DNA of 35,433 nucleotides from Muribaculaceae bacterium (GTDB lineage: Bacteria > Bacteroidota > Bacteroidia > Bacteroidales > Muribaculaceae): NCBI GenBank assembly GCA_017619935.1, contig JAFZRJ010000002.1, positions 1 through 35,433 on the forward strand, in the 5' to 3' direction. Under the pieces are notes generated by a model. That model saw only the letters and a program-made list of their open reading frames with translations, was not told the origin of the DNA and made no database searches. This document shows positions 1-9,938 of the stretch, in pieces. Position 1 is the stretch's first letter; each line of letters opens with the position of its first letter. The translations under genes were made by a program, and so were the position numbers.

Positions 1-1
1 C

Positions 2-1750
2 CAGGCCGACAAGTACAACGTGCCTCGCATCGCCTACGTCAACAAGATGGACCGCTCGGGTGCCAACTTCCTTGAAGTTGCCCGCCAGATGCACGACATC
101 CTGGGTGCAAATCCTTGCCCCATCGAGCTGCCCATTGGAGCCGAGGACACCTTCGCCGGCGTGATCGACCTGATCGCCATGAAGGCCCTGTACTGGCATG
201 ACGAGACGATGGGTGCCGAATATGAAGCCGACGAGATTCCCGCCGAGTTGCTCCCTGAAGCCCAAGAGTATCGCGACAAGATGCTTGAAATGATCGCCGA
301 ATATGACGACGACCTGATGGCAAAATATTTCGATGACCCAACCACCATCACCGAGGCCGAAATCAAGCGCGCGTTGCGCAAGGCCACGCTGGCGATGGAG
401 ATTGTGCCCATGTTGTGCGGCAGTTCCTTCAAGAATAAGGGTGTCCAGCCCCTGCTCGACGCCGTGTGCGCCTACTTGCCCAGTCCGCTTGATGCCGACG
501 AGGTGACCGGTCACTCAATGACCGACCCCGACAAGGTGGTGCGCCGCAAGCCCGAGAGCAGTGAGCCCATGTGCGCCCTCGTATTTAAGATTGCCACCGA
601 CCCATTCGTGGGCCGTCTGGTGTTCTTCCGCGTGTATTCCGGGCAGATTGATGCCGGTTCCTACGTATTCAACAGCCGCTCGGGCAAGAAAGAGCGCATC
701 TCGCGCCTGTTCCAGATGCACAGCAACCATCAGAACCCCATGGAGACGATAGGTTGTGGTGATATCGGTGCTGGCGTAGGTTTCAAGGATGTGCGCACGG
801 GCGACACGTTGTGCGTGGAAAACGCTCCTATCGTGCTGGAAGCTATGGATTTCCCCGACCCCGTGCTGGGTATCGCTGTTGAGCCTAAGACGCAGAACGA
901 TCTCGATCGTCTGGGTGTGGGCCTGCAGAAACTGGCCGAGGAAGACCCCACTTTCCAAGTGGAGACCAACGAAGAGACGGGTCAAACCATCATTCGTGGT
1001 ATGGGTGAGCTTCACCTCGACATCATCATCGACCGTCTGCGTCGTGAGTTCAAGGTGGAATGCAACCAGGGACGTCCGCAAGTGACCTACAAGGAGAGCA
1101 TCAGTCAGGCTGTGGAGGTGCGTGAGGTGTTCAAGAAGCAGACTGGTGGTCGCGGCAAGTTTGCCGACATCATCTGCCGTGTGGAACCTGTGGATGCCGA
1201 TTTCGAAGGAACGTTGCAATTTATCGATGAGGTAAAGGGCGGCAACATTCCCAAGGAATACATTCCTTCGATAGAGAAAGGCTTCAAGAACGCCATGCGT
1301 AGTGGTGTTCTCGCAGGTTTCCCCGTTGAACAGCTCAAGGTGACTGTCATCGACGGTTCCTATCACCCTGTGGACAGCGACCAACTCTCGTTTGAGCTTT
1401 GCGCCATGCAGGCCTTCCGCAGTGCCTGCATGAAGGCCAAGCCGGTGCTGCTCGAGCCCATCATGAAGGTTGAGGTGGTGACTCCTGAGGAGAACCTCGG
1501 CGACGTGATAGGCGACCTGAACAAGCGCCGTGGCCAAGTGGAGGGTATGGAAACCAGCCGCAGCGGCGCCCGCATCGTTAAGGCCAACGCACCGCTGGCC
1601 GAGATGTTCGGTTATGTGACAGCACTTCGCACCATCACGTCGGGCCGCGCCACGAGCACCATGACGTTCTCCCACTATTCTGAGGTGACCACGGCCATAG
1701 CCGAAAAGGTGCTCTCGGAATTCCAGGGTCGCATAGAGTTATTGAAATAA
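2..1750 (+). CDS. fusA: Elongation factor G (3' part; start lies outside window)
   Basis: Translational GTPase that drives ribosomal translocation and, with RRF, ribosome recycling. The reading frame is already open at the left edge. The visible protein begins just before the G4 motif NKMD, so the P-loop and switch regions are outside the window. What remains covers the end of the G domain, domain II ([21 protein letters not shown]), domain III ([14 protein letters not shown]), and domains IV and V. It stops 21 bases before rpsJ, as expected for the fusA-rpsJ linkage of Bacteroidota, with no tuf gene between. Identification is certain from these conserved blocks; only the N-terminus is missing. 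Confidence 0.98.
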   Translation, partial: QADKYNVPRIAYVNKMDRSGANFLEVARQMHDILGANPCPIELPIGAEDTFAGVIDLIAMKALYWHDETMGAEYEADEIPAELLPEAQEYRDKMLEMIAEYDDDLMAKYFDDPTTITEAEIKRALRKATLAMEIVPMLCGSSFKNKGVQPLLDAVCAYLPSPLDADEVTGHSMTDPDKVVRRKPESSEPMCALVFKIATDPFVGRLVFFRVYSGQIDAGSYVFNSRSGKKERISRLFQMHSNHQNPMETIGCGDIGAGVGFKDVRTGDTLCVENAPIVLEAMDFPDPVLGIAVEPKTQNDLDRLGVGLQKLAEEDPTFQVETNEETGQTIIRGMGELHLDIIIDRLRREFKVECNQGRPQVTYKESISQAVEVREVFKKQTGGRGKFADIICRVEPVDADFEGTLQFIDEVKGGNIPKEYIPSIEKGFKNAMRSGVLAGFPVEQLKVTVIDGSYHPVDSDQLSFELCAMQAFRSACMKAKPVLLEPIMKVEVVTPEENLGDVIGDLNKRRGQVEGMETSRSGARIVKANAPLAEMFGYVTALRTITSGRATSTMTFSHYSEVTTAIAEKVLSEFQGRIELLK

Positions 1751-1771
1751 ATATCTTACATTAAAACAAAT

Positions 1772-2077
1772 ATGAGCCAAAAAATTAGAATCAAACTGAA
1801 ATCTTACGACCACAATCTCGTCGACAAGTCGGCCGAGAAAATCGTGAGAACCGTGAAGTCGACAGGCGCTGTGGTGAGCGGTCCAATTCCTCTGCCCACG
1901 CACAAGCGCATCTTCACCGTGAACCGTTCCACTTTCGTTAACAAGAAGTCTCGTGAGCAGTTCCAGCTTTCGTCTTACAAGCGACTGATAGACATCTACA
2001 GTTCGACAGCCAAGACGGTGGACGCTCTGATGAAGCTTGAATTGCCCAGCGGCGTTGAAGTAGAGATCAAGGTGTAA
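1772..2077 (+). CDS. rpsJ: 30S ribosomal protein S10 (uS10)
   Basis: Small-subunit head protein, also the NusE partner of NusB in antitermination. It is 101 residues, the normal length, beginning [20 protein letters not shown] and containing the [18 protein letters not shown] loop. It is the first gene of the S10 cluster and starts 21 bases after fusA. No Shine-Dalgarno sequence is visible; the upstream region is A/T-rich (attaaaacaaat), typical for this phylum. No separate promoter is evident in the short gap, so read-through from fusA is likely. Confidence 0.99.
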   Translation: MSQKIRIKLKSYDHNLVDKSAEKIVRTVKSTGAVVSGPIPLPTHKRIFTVNRSTFVNKKSREQFQLSSYKRLIDIYSSTAKTVDALMKLELPSGVEVEIKV

Positions 2078-2145
2078 TAAGAGTGTAGAGTTCACACCAG
2101 AGAAATTAAATCACATTATTCAAACATTATTAATTGTAAAGAGAA

Positions 2146-2763
2146 ATGCCAGGATTAATTGGAAAGAAAATCGGAATGACATCCGTGTTCAGTGCCGACG
2201 GTAAGAATGTGCCGTGCACTGTTATCGAAGCAGGTCCTTGTGTTGTCACTCAAGTTAAGACTGTCGAGACCGACGGTTACGAGGCTTTGCAGATTGGCTT
2301 CCAGGAGAAGAAAGCCAAGCACACCACCAAGCCCGAGGCCGGTCACTTCAAGAAAGCCGGAGTGAACCCACAAAGATACTTGGCCGAGTTCAAATCTTTT
2401 GAAGAAGAACATAAGGCAGGTGAGACTCTCACCGTGGAATTGTTTGCCGAGAACGACTTTGTCGACGTGGTGGGCAAGACCAAGGGTAAAGGTTTCCAAG
2501 GTGTTGTGAAGCGTCACGGTTTCGGTGGCGTGGGCCAGCGCACTCACGGTCAGGACGACCGTCTGCGTGCTCCCGGTTCTATCGGTGCTTGCTCTTACCC
2601 CGCAAAGGTGTTCAAGGGCATGCGCATGGCAGGCCAGATGGGCAACAAGCGCTGCACTGTACAAAATCTTCAAGTTATTAAGGTATTGCCTGAGAACAAC
2701 CTTCTCGTAGTGAAGGGATCGGTGCCAGGCAGCAAAGGTTCAATCGTTTTAATTGAGAAATAA
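2146..2763 (+). CDS. rplC: 50S ribosomal protein L3 (uL3)
   Basis: Large-subunit protein whose central loop reaches towards the peptidyl transferase centre. It is 205 residues. It opens with [14 protein letters not shown] and carries the diagnostic block [16 protein letters not shown] followed by [16 protein letters not shown]. In the SIGxxxxxPxKVFKG segment this protein has ACSYPA in place of the E. coli QNQTPG, so the glutamine that PrmB methylates in E. coli is absent. The stop codon shares its last base with the start of rplD (TAATG), suggesting translational coupling. Confidence 0.99.
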   Translation: MPGLIGKKIGMTSVFSADGKNVPCTVIEAGPCVVTQVKTVETDGYEALQIGFQEKKAKHTTKPEAGHFKKAGVNPQRYLAEFKSFEEEHKAGETLTVELFAENDFVDVVGKTKGKGFQGVVKRHGFGGVGQRTHGQDDRLRAPGSIGACSYPAKVFKGMRMAGQMGNKRCTVQNLQVIKVLPENNLLVVKGSVPGSKGSIVLIEK

Positions 2764-3389
2764 TGAAACTCGCAGTATATAACATCAAGGGTGAGGACAC
2801 GGGCAAGACCGTTGACCTCAATGATGAGATCTTTGCCATCGCTGAGCCCAGCGAGCACGCAGTGTATCTCAATGTGAAGCAGTTCCTGGCCAATCGTCGT
2901 CAGGGCACTCACAAGGCAAAGGAAAGAAGTGAGGTTTCGGGTTCGACCAAGAAGCTCGGTCGCCAGAAGGGCGGCGGTGGCGCACGTCACGGTGACATCA
3001 ACTCACCGCTGTTGAATGGTGGTGGCCGCGTGTTCGGTCCTCGTCCCCGCAACTACAGCTTCAAGTTGAACAAGAAGATGAAATCACTGGCCCGTCGTTC
3101 TGCATTGACGTTCAAGGCTCAAAACAACCAGATTATGGTGGTTGAGGACTTTGAATTTGCAGCCCCCAAGACTAAAGATTTCGTAAATATTACTAAAAAT
3201 CTCAAAATCGACGGGAAGAAAATCCTACTGGTTTTGTCAGGTCATAACAAAAATGTATTTTTGTCGGCTCGAAATTTGCCGAACACATACGTAATCACTG
3301 CTAGCGATATCAACACTTATCGAGTTCTTGATAACAAGATGATGGTTGTTACCGAAAGCAGCGTTGATGTGCTCAATAATTTAAAATAA
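2763..3389 (+). CDS. rplD: 50S ribosomal protein L4 (uL4)
   Basis: Early-assembly large-subunit protein lining the exit tunnel; in E. coli it also represses the S10 operon. It is 208 residues. The extended loop around residues 45-95 is recognisable ([19 protein letters not shown], then [17 protein letters not shown]), followed by the Rossmann-like globular half. Its ATG overlaps the rplC stop by one base. Whether it regulates this operon cannot be judged, because the leader of the first gene lies upstream of fusA and outside the window. Confidence 0.99.
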   Translation: MKLAVYNIKGEDTGKTVDLNDEIFAIAEPSEHAVYLNVKQFLANRRQGTHKAKERSEVSGSTKKLGRQKGGGGARHGDINSPLLNGGGRVFGPRPRNYSFKLNKKMKSLARRSALTFKAQNNQIMVVEDFEFAAPKTKDFVNITKNLKIDGKKILLVLSGHNKNVFLSARNLPNTYVITASDINTYRVLDNKMMVVTESSVDVLNNLK

Positions 3390-3394
3390 GGAGG
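3388..3394 (+). promoter_or_regulatory. Full Shine-Dalgarno sequence of rplW
   Basis: AAGGAGG lies 9 bases before the rplW ATG and overlaps the rplD stop codon. Most genes in this window have no such sequence, as is usual in Bacteroidota, so this site stands out and supports the chosen start at 3404. Confidence 0.8.
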
Positions 3395-3403
3395 AACTGA
3401 ATT

Positions 3404-3691
3404 ATGATTAATATTATTCCCATCGTATCGGAGAAGGCCAACGCTATCAGCGAGGGCGGCAATCGTTATTCGTTTAAGGTTTCTCCCGAAGCCAACAAGT
3501 TCCAGATCAAGGACGCCGTCGAGAAGATGTACGGCGTGAAAGTGACTGGTGTGAGCACCATGAACTATGACGGCAAGAAAAAGCAGCGCTACTCCAAGTC
3601 GGGTGTTATCCGCGGCAAGGTGGCAGCGTTCAAGAAAGCTGTCGTAACGATAGCCGAAGGTGAAACTATTGATTTCTATAGCAATCTTTAA
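3404..3691 (+). CDS. rplW: 50S ribosomal protein L23 (uL23)
   Basis: Large-subunit protein at the tunnel exit, docking site for signal recognition particle and trigger factor. It is 95 residues, a normal bacterial length, with the family pattern IVSEKANAISEGGNRYSFKV, then ANKFQIKDAVEKMYGVKVTGVSTMNY. It starts 14 bases after rplD and has one of the few perfect Shine-Dalgarno sequences in the window. It is followed 9 bases later by rplB. Confidence 0.98.
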   Translation: MINIIPIVSEKANAISEGGNRYSFKVSPEANKFQIKDAVEKMYGVKVTGVSTMNYDGKKKQRYSKSGVIRGKVAAFKKAVVTIAEGETIDFYSNL

Positions 3692-3700
3692 TAAATAACA

Positions 3701-4525
3701 ATGGCAGTAAGAAAATTGAAGCCCACAACACCGGGGCAAAGACACAAGATTATTGGTACCTTTGAGGAAATCACTGCTCGCGTACCAGAAAAGTCTCTTA
3801 CGGTCGGTAAGCGTAGCACAGGCGGACGCAACAATGAGGGTCACCTCACGATGCGTTATCGCGGTGGCGGCCATCGCCGCAAATATCGCTTCATCGATTT
3901 CAAGAGAAATCATGACGGTGTACCTGCACGTGTGAAGTCGATTGAGTACGATCCTAACCGTTCGGCTCGCATCGCCCTGCTTTACTACGTGGATGGTTAT
4001 AAGACTTACATCGTTGCTCCCAACGGCCTCGAGGTCGGCGCAACGCTGTTAAGTGGTGAGAACGTGGCCCCTGAATTGGGAAACGCGCTTCCACTGAGTA
4101 ACATTCCTGTTGGTACTTTAATTCACAACATCGAGTTGCGTCCTGGACAGGGAGCTGCTTTGGCCCGCAGTGCCGGCACTTTCGCCCAGTTGACATCCCG
4201 TGAGGGAACTTACGCAATCATCAAATTACCTTCGGGTGAGACTCGCAAGATCCTCGCTGCTTGCCGTGCAACGGTGGGTGTCGTGGGTAACAGCGACCAC
4301 GCTCTGGAACAGAGTGGTAAGGCCGGTCGCAGCCGCTGGCTGGGCCGTCGTCCTCACAACCGTGGTGTAGTTATGAACCCCGTTGATCACCCCATGGGTG
4401 GTGGCGAAGGCCGTCAGAGCGGTGGACATCCCCGTTCGCGCACTGGCCTCTATGCAAAGGGCTTGAAGACCCGCGCTCCCAAGAAGCAGTCTTCGAAGTA
4501 CATCATTGAAAGAAGAAAGAAGTAA
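3701..4525 (+). CDS. rplB: 50S ribosomal protein L2 (uL2)
   Basis: One of the most conserved large-subunit proteins, needed for subunit association and peptidyl transferase activity. It is 274 residues. It starts [16 protein letters not shown], contains [26 protein letters not shown] and ends with the basic tail [14 protein letters not shown]. The histidine known as H229 in E. coli is present at about residue 230 within [13 protein letters not shown]. Spacing to both neighbours is short, as expected for co-transcription. Confidence 0.99.
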   Translation: MAVRKLKPTTPGQRHKIIGTFEEITARVPEKSLTVGKRSTGGRNNEGHLTMRYRGGGHRRKYRFIDFKRNHDGVPARVKSIEYDPNRSARIALLYYVDGYKTYIVAPNGLEVGATLLSGENVAPELGNALPLSNIPVGTLIHNIELRPGQGAALARSAGTFAQLTSREGTYAIIKLPSGETRKILAACRATVGVVGNSDHALEQSGKAGRSRWLGRRPHNRGVVMNPVDHPMGGGEGRQSGGHPRSRTGLYAKGLKTRAPKKQSSKYIIERRKK

Positions 4526-4544
4526 TTTGATTAAATTGTAAATT

Positions 4545-4811
4545 ATGAGTCGTTCATTAAAAAAAGGCCCTTTTATCAGTGTGAAGCTCGACAAGAAGGT
4601 GGCCGCCATGAATGAGAGTGGCAAGAAGTCGGTGATCAAGACTTGGTCGCGCGCTTCGATGATTTCGCCCGACTTCGTGGGTCACACCTTTGCGGTGCAC
4701 AATGGTAACAAGTTCATCCCCGTTTATGTTACGGAGAACATGGTAGGTCACAAGCTTGGCGAGTTCGCTCCCACACGCACCTTCCGTGGTCACAGCGGTA
4801 ACAATAAGTAA
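4545..4811 (+). CDS. rpsS: 30S ribosomal protein S19 (uS19)
   Basis: Small-subunit head protein that forms a complex with S13 near the A site. It is 88 residues and begins [19 protein letters not shown]. The C-terminal block [17 protein letters not shown] is diagnostic. It sits in its usual place between rplB and rplV. No Shine-Dalgarno sequence is visible. Confidence 0.98.
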   Translation: MSRSLKKGPFISVKLDKKVAAMNESGKKSVIKTWSRASMISPDFVGHTFAVHNGNKFIPVYVTENMVGHKLGEFAPTRTFRGHSGNNK

Positions 4812-4858
4812 TGGGCCCGGGATCATTTCATTCATCGATAAAAAAGAATTAGAATACA

Positions 4859-5263
4859 ATGGGTAAAAGAAAAAGAGAATCTGCAAACTTGAAGAAGGAG
4901 GCTCGCAAGGAAGTGAGCTTCGCAAAGTTGCGCAACATACCCAGCTCACCTCGCAAGATGCGCCTCGTGGCCGACATGGTTCGTGGCGTGGAGGTGTTCA
5001 AAGCTCTGGGTCTGCTCCATTTCTCCAACAAGGCGGCTGCTGCCGACGTGGAGAAGCTGCTCAAGTCGGCTATTTCTAACTGGGAACAGAAGAATGCCAA
5101 GAAGGCTGAGAGCGGCCAGCTCTACATCAAGACCATCACCGTTGACTGCGCACCTATGCTCAAGCGCCTCCGTCCTGCACCCCAGGGCCGTGCTTATCGC
5201 ATCCGCAAGCGCTCCAACCACGTGACGCTGTATGTTGACACTATTAACACTAAAGACGCTTAA
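4859..5263 (+). CDS. rplV: 50S ribosomal protein L22 (uL22)
   Basis: Large-subunit protein whose long beta-hairpin lines the exit tunnel and contributes to macrolide response. It is 134 residues. The core pattern [20 protein letters not shown] and the hairpin segment [19 protein letters not shown] are clear. An N-terminal basic extension ([18 protein letters not shown]) precedes the core, making it longer than the 110-residue E. coli protein. It is separated from rpsC by only 5 bases. Confidence 0.98.
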   Translation: MGKRKRESANLKKEARKEVSFAKLRNIPSSPRKMRLVADMVRGVEVFKALGLLHFSNKAAAADVEKLLKSAISNWEQKNAKKAESGQLYIKTITVDCAPMLKRLRPAPQGRAYRIRKRSNHVTLYVDTINTKDA

Positions 5264-5268
5264 GAGAT

Positions 5269-6003
5269 ATGGGACAGAAAGTAAATCCAATCAGTAATCG
5301 TTTAGGTATCGTCCGTGGCTGGGAATCGAACTGGTACGGCGGTAGTAATTATGGAGATACACTGCTCGAGGACAGCAAAATCCGCAAGTATCTCAACGTG
5401 CGTCTGGCTAAGGCTAGCGTGTCTCGCATCGTCATCGAGCGCACGCTCAAGCTGGTGACCATCACCATCTGCACCGCTCGCCCCGGTATCATCATCGGCA
5501 AGGGTGGCCAGGATGTTGACAAACTGAAAGAAGAGTTGAAGAAGCTCACCGACAAGGATGTTCAAATCAACATCTACGAGGTGAAGCGTCCCGAACTGGA
5601 TGCCCAGATTGTGGCTACCAACATCGCTCGTCAAATCGAAGGTAAGATTGCTTACCGTCGCGCTGCCAAGATGGCGATTGCCTCGACCATGCGCATGGGC
5701 GCTGAGGGTATCAAGGTTCAGGTCAACGGTCGTCTGAATGGTGCCGAAATGGCCCGCTCCGAGATGTTTAAGGAAGGCCGCACTCCGCTGCACACACTGC
5801 GCGCCGACATTGACTACGCACTCGTTCCCGCCTTGACCAAGGTCGGTCTGATCGGTGTTAAGGTCTGGATCTGCCGTGGCGAGGTCTATGGCAAGAAGGA
5901 CTTGTCGCCCAACTTCACCAACCAGGGTGGCAACCGTGGCGAGCGTGGCAATCGTGGTGGCGAACGCCGCGGTGGCTTCCGCAACAAGAAGAACAATCGT
6001 TAA
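5269..6003 (+). CDS. rpsC: 30S ribosomal protein S3 (uS3)
   Basis: Small-subunit head protein at the mRNA entry channel, part of the ribosomal helicase. It is 244 residues. It starts [20 protein letters not shown] and has a KH domain with the GxxG loop in [17 protein letters not shown]. The last 30 residues form a Gly/Arg/Asn-rich tail (repeated RGG and GNRG units), an extension that would be flexible and RNA-binding. Position after rplV and before rplP is canonical. Confidence 0.99.
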   Translation: MGQKVNPISNRLGIVRGWESNWYGGSNYGDTLLEDSKIRKYLNVRLAKASVSRIVIERTLKLVTITICTARPGIIIGKGGQDVDKLKEELKKLTDKDVQINIYEVKRPELDAQIVATNIARQIEGKIAYRRAAKMAIASTMRMGAEGIKVQVNGRLNGAEMARSEMFKEGRTPLHTLRADIDYALVPALTKVGLIGVKVWICRGEVYGKKDLSPNFTNQGGNRGERGNRGGERRGGFRNKKNNR

Positions 6004-6025
6004 ACACTAAGAATTTAACAAAGAA

Positions 6026-6457
6026 ATGTTACAACCTAAGAGATTAAGATATAGAAGACCGTCCGACGGACATCCTCGCCAGTACAGCAAGCGCGGCAAT
6101 CAGCTCGCCTTTGGCTCGTTCGGCATCAAGACTCTCGAGTCGAAATGGATCACCGCCCGTCAGATTGAGGCTGCCCGTGTGGCAGTGACGCGCTACATGC
6201 AGCGTGAAGGTCAAGTGTGGTTGCGCATCTTCCCCGATAAGCCTTACACCCGCAAGCCGGCCGACGTGCGTATGGGTAAAGGTAAGGGTGATGTCGCTGG
6301 TTATGTCGCTCCCGTTCATCCCGGACGCATCCTGCTCGAGGTAGACGGTGTGAGTTATGAAATCGCCAAGGAAGCCCTCCGTCTGGCTGCCCAGAAGCTT
6401 CCCGTCATCACAAAGTTTGTGGTGCGCCGCGACTATGATCCTACTCAGAATGTGTAA
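6026..6457 (+). CDS. rplP: 50S ribosomal protein L16 (uL16)
   Basis: Late-assembly large-subunit protein that helps position tRNA in the A site. It is 143 residues, beginning [16 protein letters not shown], with the conserved [21 protein letters not shown] block. It ends with [10 protein letters not shown]. It precedes rpmC by 21 bases. No Shine-Dalgarno sequence is visible. Confidence 0.98.
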   Translation: MLQPKRLRYRRPSDGHPRQYSKRGNQLAFGSFGIKTLESKWITARQIEAARVAVTRYMQREGQVWLRIFPDKPYTRKPADVRMGKGKGDVAGYVAPVHPGRILLEVDGVSYEIAKEALRLAAQKLPVITKFVVRRDYDPTQNV

Positions 6458-6478
6458 TTTTTTAACTGAAAGATTATC

Positions 6479-6676
6479 ATGAAGAAAGAGAAAATCAAAG
6501 AGCTGACCGACAAGGAATTGCTCGATCGTTTGTATGCCGCCGAGAAAGAGTATCAGCAGGAGAAGATCCAGCATGCCATCTCGCCGCTCGATAATCCCGC
6601 AAAGATTACGCATGACCGTAAGCTCATTGCACGCATTAAGACTGAGATTCGTGCTCGTGAATTGAACATCAAATAA
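6479..6676 (+). CDS. rpmC: 50S ribosomal protein L29 (uL29)
   Basis: Small two-helix protein at the tunnel exit beside L23. It is 65 residues, normal for the family, with the pattern [21 protein letters not shown] and the C-terminal [15 protein letters not shown]. It is followed 14 bases later by rpsQ, the canonical order. Confidence 0.96.
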   Translation: MKKEKIKELTDKELLDRLYAAEKEYQQEKIQHAISPLDNPAKITHDRKLIARIKTEIRARELNIK

Positions 6677-6690
6677 TCCCAAGCGACACT

Positions 6691-6948
6691 ATGGAAGAAA
6701 GAAATTTAAGAAAAGAGAGAATTGGGGTTGTTTCCAGCAACAAGGGTGACAAGACCATCACTGTGACCGTAAAGTGGAAGGAGAAACACCCAATCTATGG
6801 TAAATTCGTGAACAAGACGAAGAAGTACCATGCTCATGATGAGAAGAACGAGTGCAACGTGGGCGACACCGTGCGCCTGATGGAGACTCGTCCGTTGAGC
6901 AAGACCAAGAGATGGAGATTAGTAGAAATCATCGAAAAAGCGAAGTAA
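6691..6948 (+). CDS. rpsQ: 30S ribosomal protein S17 (uS17)
   Basis: Primary 16S rRNA-binding protein of the small-subunit body with an OB fold. It is 85 residues. It shows [20 protein letters not shown], then [20 protein letters not shown] and the C-terminal [18 protein letters not shown]. It lies between rpmC and rplN as usual. Confidence 0.98.
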   Translation: MEERNLRKERIGVVSSNKGDKTITVTVKWKEKHPIYGKFVNKTKKYHAHDEKNECNVGDTVRLMETRPLSKTKRWRLVEIIEKAK

Positions 6949-6957
6949 TTAAGAATT

Positions 6958-7323
6958 ATGATACAGACTGAAAGTAGATTGACAGTAGCCGACAACAGCG
7001 GCGCACGTGAGGTGCTCTGCATCCGTGTGCTGGGTGGAACAGGCCGTCGCTATGCCTCGGTGGGTGACGTGATTGTGGTCACCGTGAAGAACGCTATTCC
7101 AGCGTCTGAGGTGAAGAAGGGCACCGTTTCCCGTGCCGTGGTCGTTCGCACTAAGAAAGAGATCCGTCGTGCCGACGGCTCTTACATCCGTTTTGACGAC
7201 AATGCATGCGTGTTGCTCAACAACGCCGGCGAGTTGCGCGGAACGCGTATCTTTGGCCCCGTTGCCCGTGAGTTGCGTGCCACCAACATGAAGATCGTGT
7301 CCTTGGCACCCGAGGTACTTTAA
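6958..7323 (+). CDS. rplN: 50S ribosomal protein L14 (uL14)
   Basis: Large-subunit protein at the subunit interface, contacting S12 and helix h44 and the docking site of RsfS. It is 121 residues, the standard length, beginning [20 protein letters not shown] and including the [20 protein letters not shown] block. It starts 9 bases after rpsQ. Confidence 0.99.
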   Translation: MIQTESRLTVADNSGAREVLCIRVLGGTGRRYASVGDVIVVTVKNAIPASEVKKGTVSRAVVVRTKKEIRRADGSYIRFDDNACVLLNNAGELRGTRIFGPVARELRATNMKIVSLAPEVL

Positions 7324-7354
7324 TCACTAACAAGCATTAATTTAATTGACAGTA

Positions 7355-7678
7355 ATGGCTAAGTTACACATCAAGAAAGGCGATACAGTGTATGTTCTCG
7401 CTGGCGACGACAAGGGTAAAACTGGTCGTGTGCTGAGTGTGGACCAGAAGAAAGGTCGTGCCATCGTAGAAGGCATCAACATCGTGTCCAAGAGCACCAA
7501 GCCCAGCGCTCAGAACCCACAAGGTGGTATCGTGAAGAAAGAAGCCCCCATCCACATGAGTAACCTGAATGTGGTGGACCCCAAGTCAAAGGACAAGCCC
7601 ACCCGCATTGGCTACAAGAGAGATGAGAAGGGCAAAAAAGTACGTTATTCTAAAAAATCAGGAGAGGAGATTAAGTAA
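7355..7678 (+). CDS. rplX: 50S ribosomal protein L24 (uL24)
   Basis: Assembly-initiator protein of the large subunit with a KOW domain. I chose the ATG at 7355 ([20 protein letters not shown]), giving 107 residues, rather than the in-frame TTG at 7346, because homologues begin at this point. The KOW motif is within the first 35 residues. The stop overlaps the rplE start by one base (TAATG), so the two are probably translationally coupled. Confidence 0.97.
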   Translation: MAKLHIKKGDTVYVLAGDDKGKTGRVLSVDQKKGRAIVEGINIVSKSTKPSAQNPQGGIVKKEAPIHMSNLNVVDPKSKDKPTRIGYKRDEKGKKVRYSKKSGEEIK

Positions 7679-8217
7679 TGACAACGCTCAAGAAACAATA
7701 TGACGAGGTGATTGCTCCAGCACTGATGAAGCAGTTCAACTACACCACTCCGATGCAGATTCCCCGCTTGACCAAGATTGTTCTCAACGAAGGTCTTGGC
7801 GATGCCACTCAGGACAAGAAGATCATCGAGACTGCCATCAACGAGCTGACCACCATCACCGGCCAGAAAGCAGTTCAGACACTTTCGAAGAAGGATATTT
7901 CTAACTTCAAGGTGCGTAAGAAAATGCCTATCGGTGCCCGTGTGACCCTGCGTCGTGACCGCATGTATGAGTTCATGGAACGCTTCATCCGCATCGCTCT
8001 GCCCCGTATCCGCGACTTCAAGGGTATCAATGGCAAGCTCGACGGACGCGGCAACTACACCGTGGGTGTGTCGGAGCAAATCATTTTCCCCGAAATCAAC
8101 ATCGACAGCGTGAGCAAGATGACCGGTATGAACATCACGTTCGTGACCACCGCCCGCACCGATGAAGAGGGATATGCACTGCTCAAGGCATTCGGACTTC
8201 CGTTTAACAACAAATAA
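7678..8217 (+). CDS. rplE: 50S ribosomal protein L5 (uL5)
   Basis: Large-subunit protein that organises 5S rRNA in the central protuberance. It is 179 residues. Conserved stretches include [38 protein letters not shown] and [18 protein letters not shown]. The start shares a base with the rplX stop, and a partial Shine-Dalgarno (AGGAG, 7665-7669) lies within the end of rplX. Confidence 0.99.
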   Translation: MTTLKKQYDEVIAPALMKQFNYTTPMQIPRLTKIVLNEGLGDATQDKKIIETAINELTTITGQKAVQTLSKKDISNFKVRKKMPIGARVTLRRDRMYEFMERFIRIALPRIRDFKGINGKLDGRGNYTVGVSEQIIFPEINIDSVSKMTGMNITFVTTARTDEEGYALLKAFGLPFNNK

Positions 8218-8235
8218 ATTTAAGTTGACAACACT

Positions 8236-8505
8236 ATGGCAAAAGAATCGATGAAGGCCCGTCAGGCCAAGAGATTGAAACTGGTTGCTAAGTATGCCGC
8301 CAAGCGCGCCGCGCTCAAGAAGGCCGGTGACTATGAGGCACTTCAGGCTCTGCCCAAGAATGCTTCTCCGGTGCGTCTGCACAACCGTTGCAAGATCTCG
8401 GGACGCCCCAAGGGTTACATGCGTCAGTTCGGTATCAGCCGCATCGACTTCCGCGAGATGGCTTCTAATGGTCTGATTCCCGGTGTGAAGAAAGCAAGCT
8501 GGTAA
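8236..8505 (+). CDS. rpsN: 30S ribosomal protein S14 (uS14), zinc-free form
   Basis: Late-assembly protein of the small-subunit head. It is 89 residues, the long form, with [20 protein letters not shown] near the C-terminus and the ending GVKKASW. The short zinc-binding type has two CxxC pairs; only one cysteine is present here, so this is the C-minus form. It is followed by an unusually large gap of 104 bases before rpsH. Confidence 0.98.
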   Translation: MAKESMKARQAKRLKLVAKYAAKRAALKKAGDYEALQALPKNASPVRLHNRCKISGRPKGYMRQFGISRIDFREMASNGLIPGVKKASW

Positions 8506-8609
8506 ACCACGCATCACGAGAAAAAACAATAAATTTTTTAGTATTAAATATTGTTCGGGTCACGCACCGTGTCGCGTGTATTCCGGATCAATTTAAAACA
8601 ACAAACAAA
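8506..8609 (+). promoter_or_regulatory. Gap before rpsH with a hairpin; possible leader
   Basis: This is the second-largest gap in the ribosomal cluster. It has an A/T-rich first half and a GC-rich hairpin in the second half: CACGC (8561-8565) pairs with GCGTG (8574-8578), with further pairing of flanking GG and CC possible. No clear TAnnTTTG promoter is seen. In E. coli the S8 protein regulates the spc operon by binding mRNA, so a role in S8 feedback is possible, but this is inference only. Confidence 0.35.
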
Positions 8610-9008
8610 ATGACAGATCCAATTGCAGATTATCTGACCAGATTGAGGAATGCGATCAAGGCACAACACCGTGTCGTTGAAATCCCTTCTTCGAAGCTCA
8701 AGAAAGAGATTACCAAGATTCTCTTTGACCAGGGCTACATTCTGAACTACAAGTTCATTGAGAATGACACGCCCTCGGGCGCTATCAAAATCGCGCTCAA
8801 GTATGATCCCGTCGACCACGTGAACGCCATCAAGTGCCTCACTCGCGTGTCGCGTCCGGGTCTCCGTCAGTACACTGGCTACAAAGACATGCCCCGTGTG
8901 CTCAATGGTTTAGGTATCGCCATTATCTCCACGTCTAAGGGCGTGATGACCAACAAGCAGGCCAAGGCCGAGAAGGTTGGTGGCGAAGTATTGTGTTACG
9001 TTTATTAA
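8610..9008 (+). CDS. rpsH: 30S ribosomal protein S8 (uS8)
   Basis: Primary 16S rRNA-binding protein of the small-subunit platform and, in E. coli, the translational repressor of the spc operon. It is 132 residues. It begins MTDPIADYLTRLRNAIKAQH and ends with the conserved block GLGIAIISTSKGVMTNKQAK followed by GGEVLCYVY. It is preceded by a 104-base gap with a hairpin and followed 15 bases later by rplF. Confidence 0.99.
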   Translation: MTDPIADYLTRLRNAIKAQHRVVEIPSSKLKKEITKILFDQGYILNYKFIENDTPSGAIKIALKYDPVDHVNAIKCLTRVSRPGLRQYTGYKDMPRVLNGLGIAIISTSKGVMTNKQAKAEKVGGEVLCYVY

Positions 9009-9009
9009 T

Positions 9010-9015
9010 AGGAGG
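9010..9015 (+). promoter_or_regulatory. Full Shine-Dalgarno sequence of rplF
   Basis: AGGAGG is located 8 bases before the rplF ATG. It is one of three perfect Shine-Dalgarno sequences in the ribosomal cluster and fixes the start at 9024. Confidence 0.8.
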
Positions 9016-9023
9016 GTAAGATT

Positions 9024-9578
9024 ATGTCAAGAATAGGTAAATTGCCAATTGAGTTACCCAAAGGCGTAACAGTTGAGATGAAAGACAACGTCCTGACCGT
9101 CAAGGGTCCTAAGGGCGAACTTAAGCAAGCCGTTAATCCCAACATCAAGGTTGAGATTGAAGATGGCCACATCGTGGTGAGCCGTCCGAACGACGAGCGT
9201 GATTCACGCGCACAGCACGGTCTGTACCGCGCGTTGATCAACAATATGGTGACAGGTGTGAGCACCGGTTTCAAGAAAGAGCTTGAAATCGTGGGTGTCG
9301 GTTACAAGGCCGAGTCCAAGGGTCAAGTGCTCGAGCTCGCCCTGGGTTATTCGCATGCCATCTACATGGTGATGCCTCCCGAGGTGAAGATCGAAGCCAA
9401 GACCGAGCGCAACAAGAACCCGCTCATCACGCTCGAATCTTGCGACAAGCAGCTCCTTGGCCAAATTTGCGCCAAGATTCGCTCGTTCCGCAAGCCAGAG
9501 CCTTATAAAGGCAAGGGTGTTAAATTTGTCGGCGAGATTATTCGTCGTAAGTCTGGTAAAACGGCTGCAGCCAAATAA
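9024..9578 (+). CDS. rplF: 50S ribosomal protein L6 (uL6)
   Basis: Large-subunit protein near the factor-binding site, made of two related domains. It is 184 residues. It starts MSRIGKLPIELPKGVTVEMK and includes HGLYRALINNMVTGVSTGFK and the C-terminal signature KPEPYKGKGVKFVGEIIRRK. It has a strong Shine-Dalgarno sequence and is followed 13 bases later by rplR. Confidence 0.99.
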   Translation: MSRIGKLPIELPKGVTVEMKDNVLTVKGPKGELKQAVNPNIKVEIEDGHIVVSRPNDERDSRAQHGLYRALINNMVTGVSTGFKKELEIVGVGYKAESKGQVLELALGYSHAIYMVMPPEVKIEAKTERNKNPLITLESCDKQLLGQICAKIRSFRKPEPYKGKGVKFVGEIIRRKSGKTAAAK

Positions 9579-9591
9579 TTAAGTAAATATC

Positions 9592-9933
9592 ATGGTATCT
9601 AAGTTAGAAAGACGAAATAAGATTAAAGCACGCATCCGTGGTCGCATCAGCGGCACAGCCGAGCGTCCTCGTCTGTGTGTCTTTAGAAGTAACAAGCAGA
9701 TTTATGCCCAGGTCATCGACGACCTCGCCGGCAATACGCTGGTCTCGGCCTCTTCGAAGGGTATCGAGCAGGGCACGAAGTGTGAAATCGCTGCCAAGGT
9801 TGGCGAGTTGATAGCCAAGAAGGCTCAGGAAGCCGGCATCAGCACAGTGGTGTTTGACCGTAATGGTTTCCTGTTCCATGGTAGAGTTAAATCATTGGCC
9901 GACGGCGCTCGCAAAGGCGGACTTAAATTTTAA
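9592..9933 (+). CDS. rplR: 50S ribosomal protein L18 (uL18)
   Basis: 5S rRNA-binding protein of the central protuberance. It is 113 residues. Family features are [37 protein letters not shown] and the ending [13 protein letters not shown]. Only 5 bases separate it from rpsE. Confidence 0.98.
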   Translation: MVSKLERRNKIKARIRGRISGTAERPRLCVFRSNKQIYAQVIDDLAGNTLVSASSKGIEQGTKCEIAAKVGELIAKKAQEAGISTVVFDRNGFLFHGRVKSLADGARKGGLKF

Positions 9934-9938
9934 ACATC

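Noticed and set aside
515-1675. Long antisense open frame opposite fusA (386 codons)
   Set aside because: It mirrors the codon bias of fusA, has a His/Leu-rich composition typical of antisense frames and no recognisable domain. The same applies to the antisense frames opposite fabF (18251-19387) and the M16 peptidase (26812-27900).
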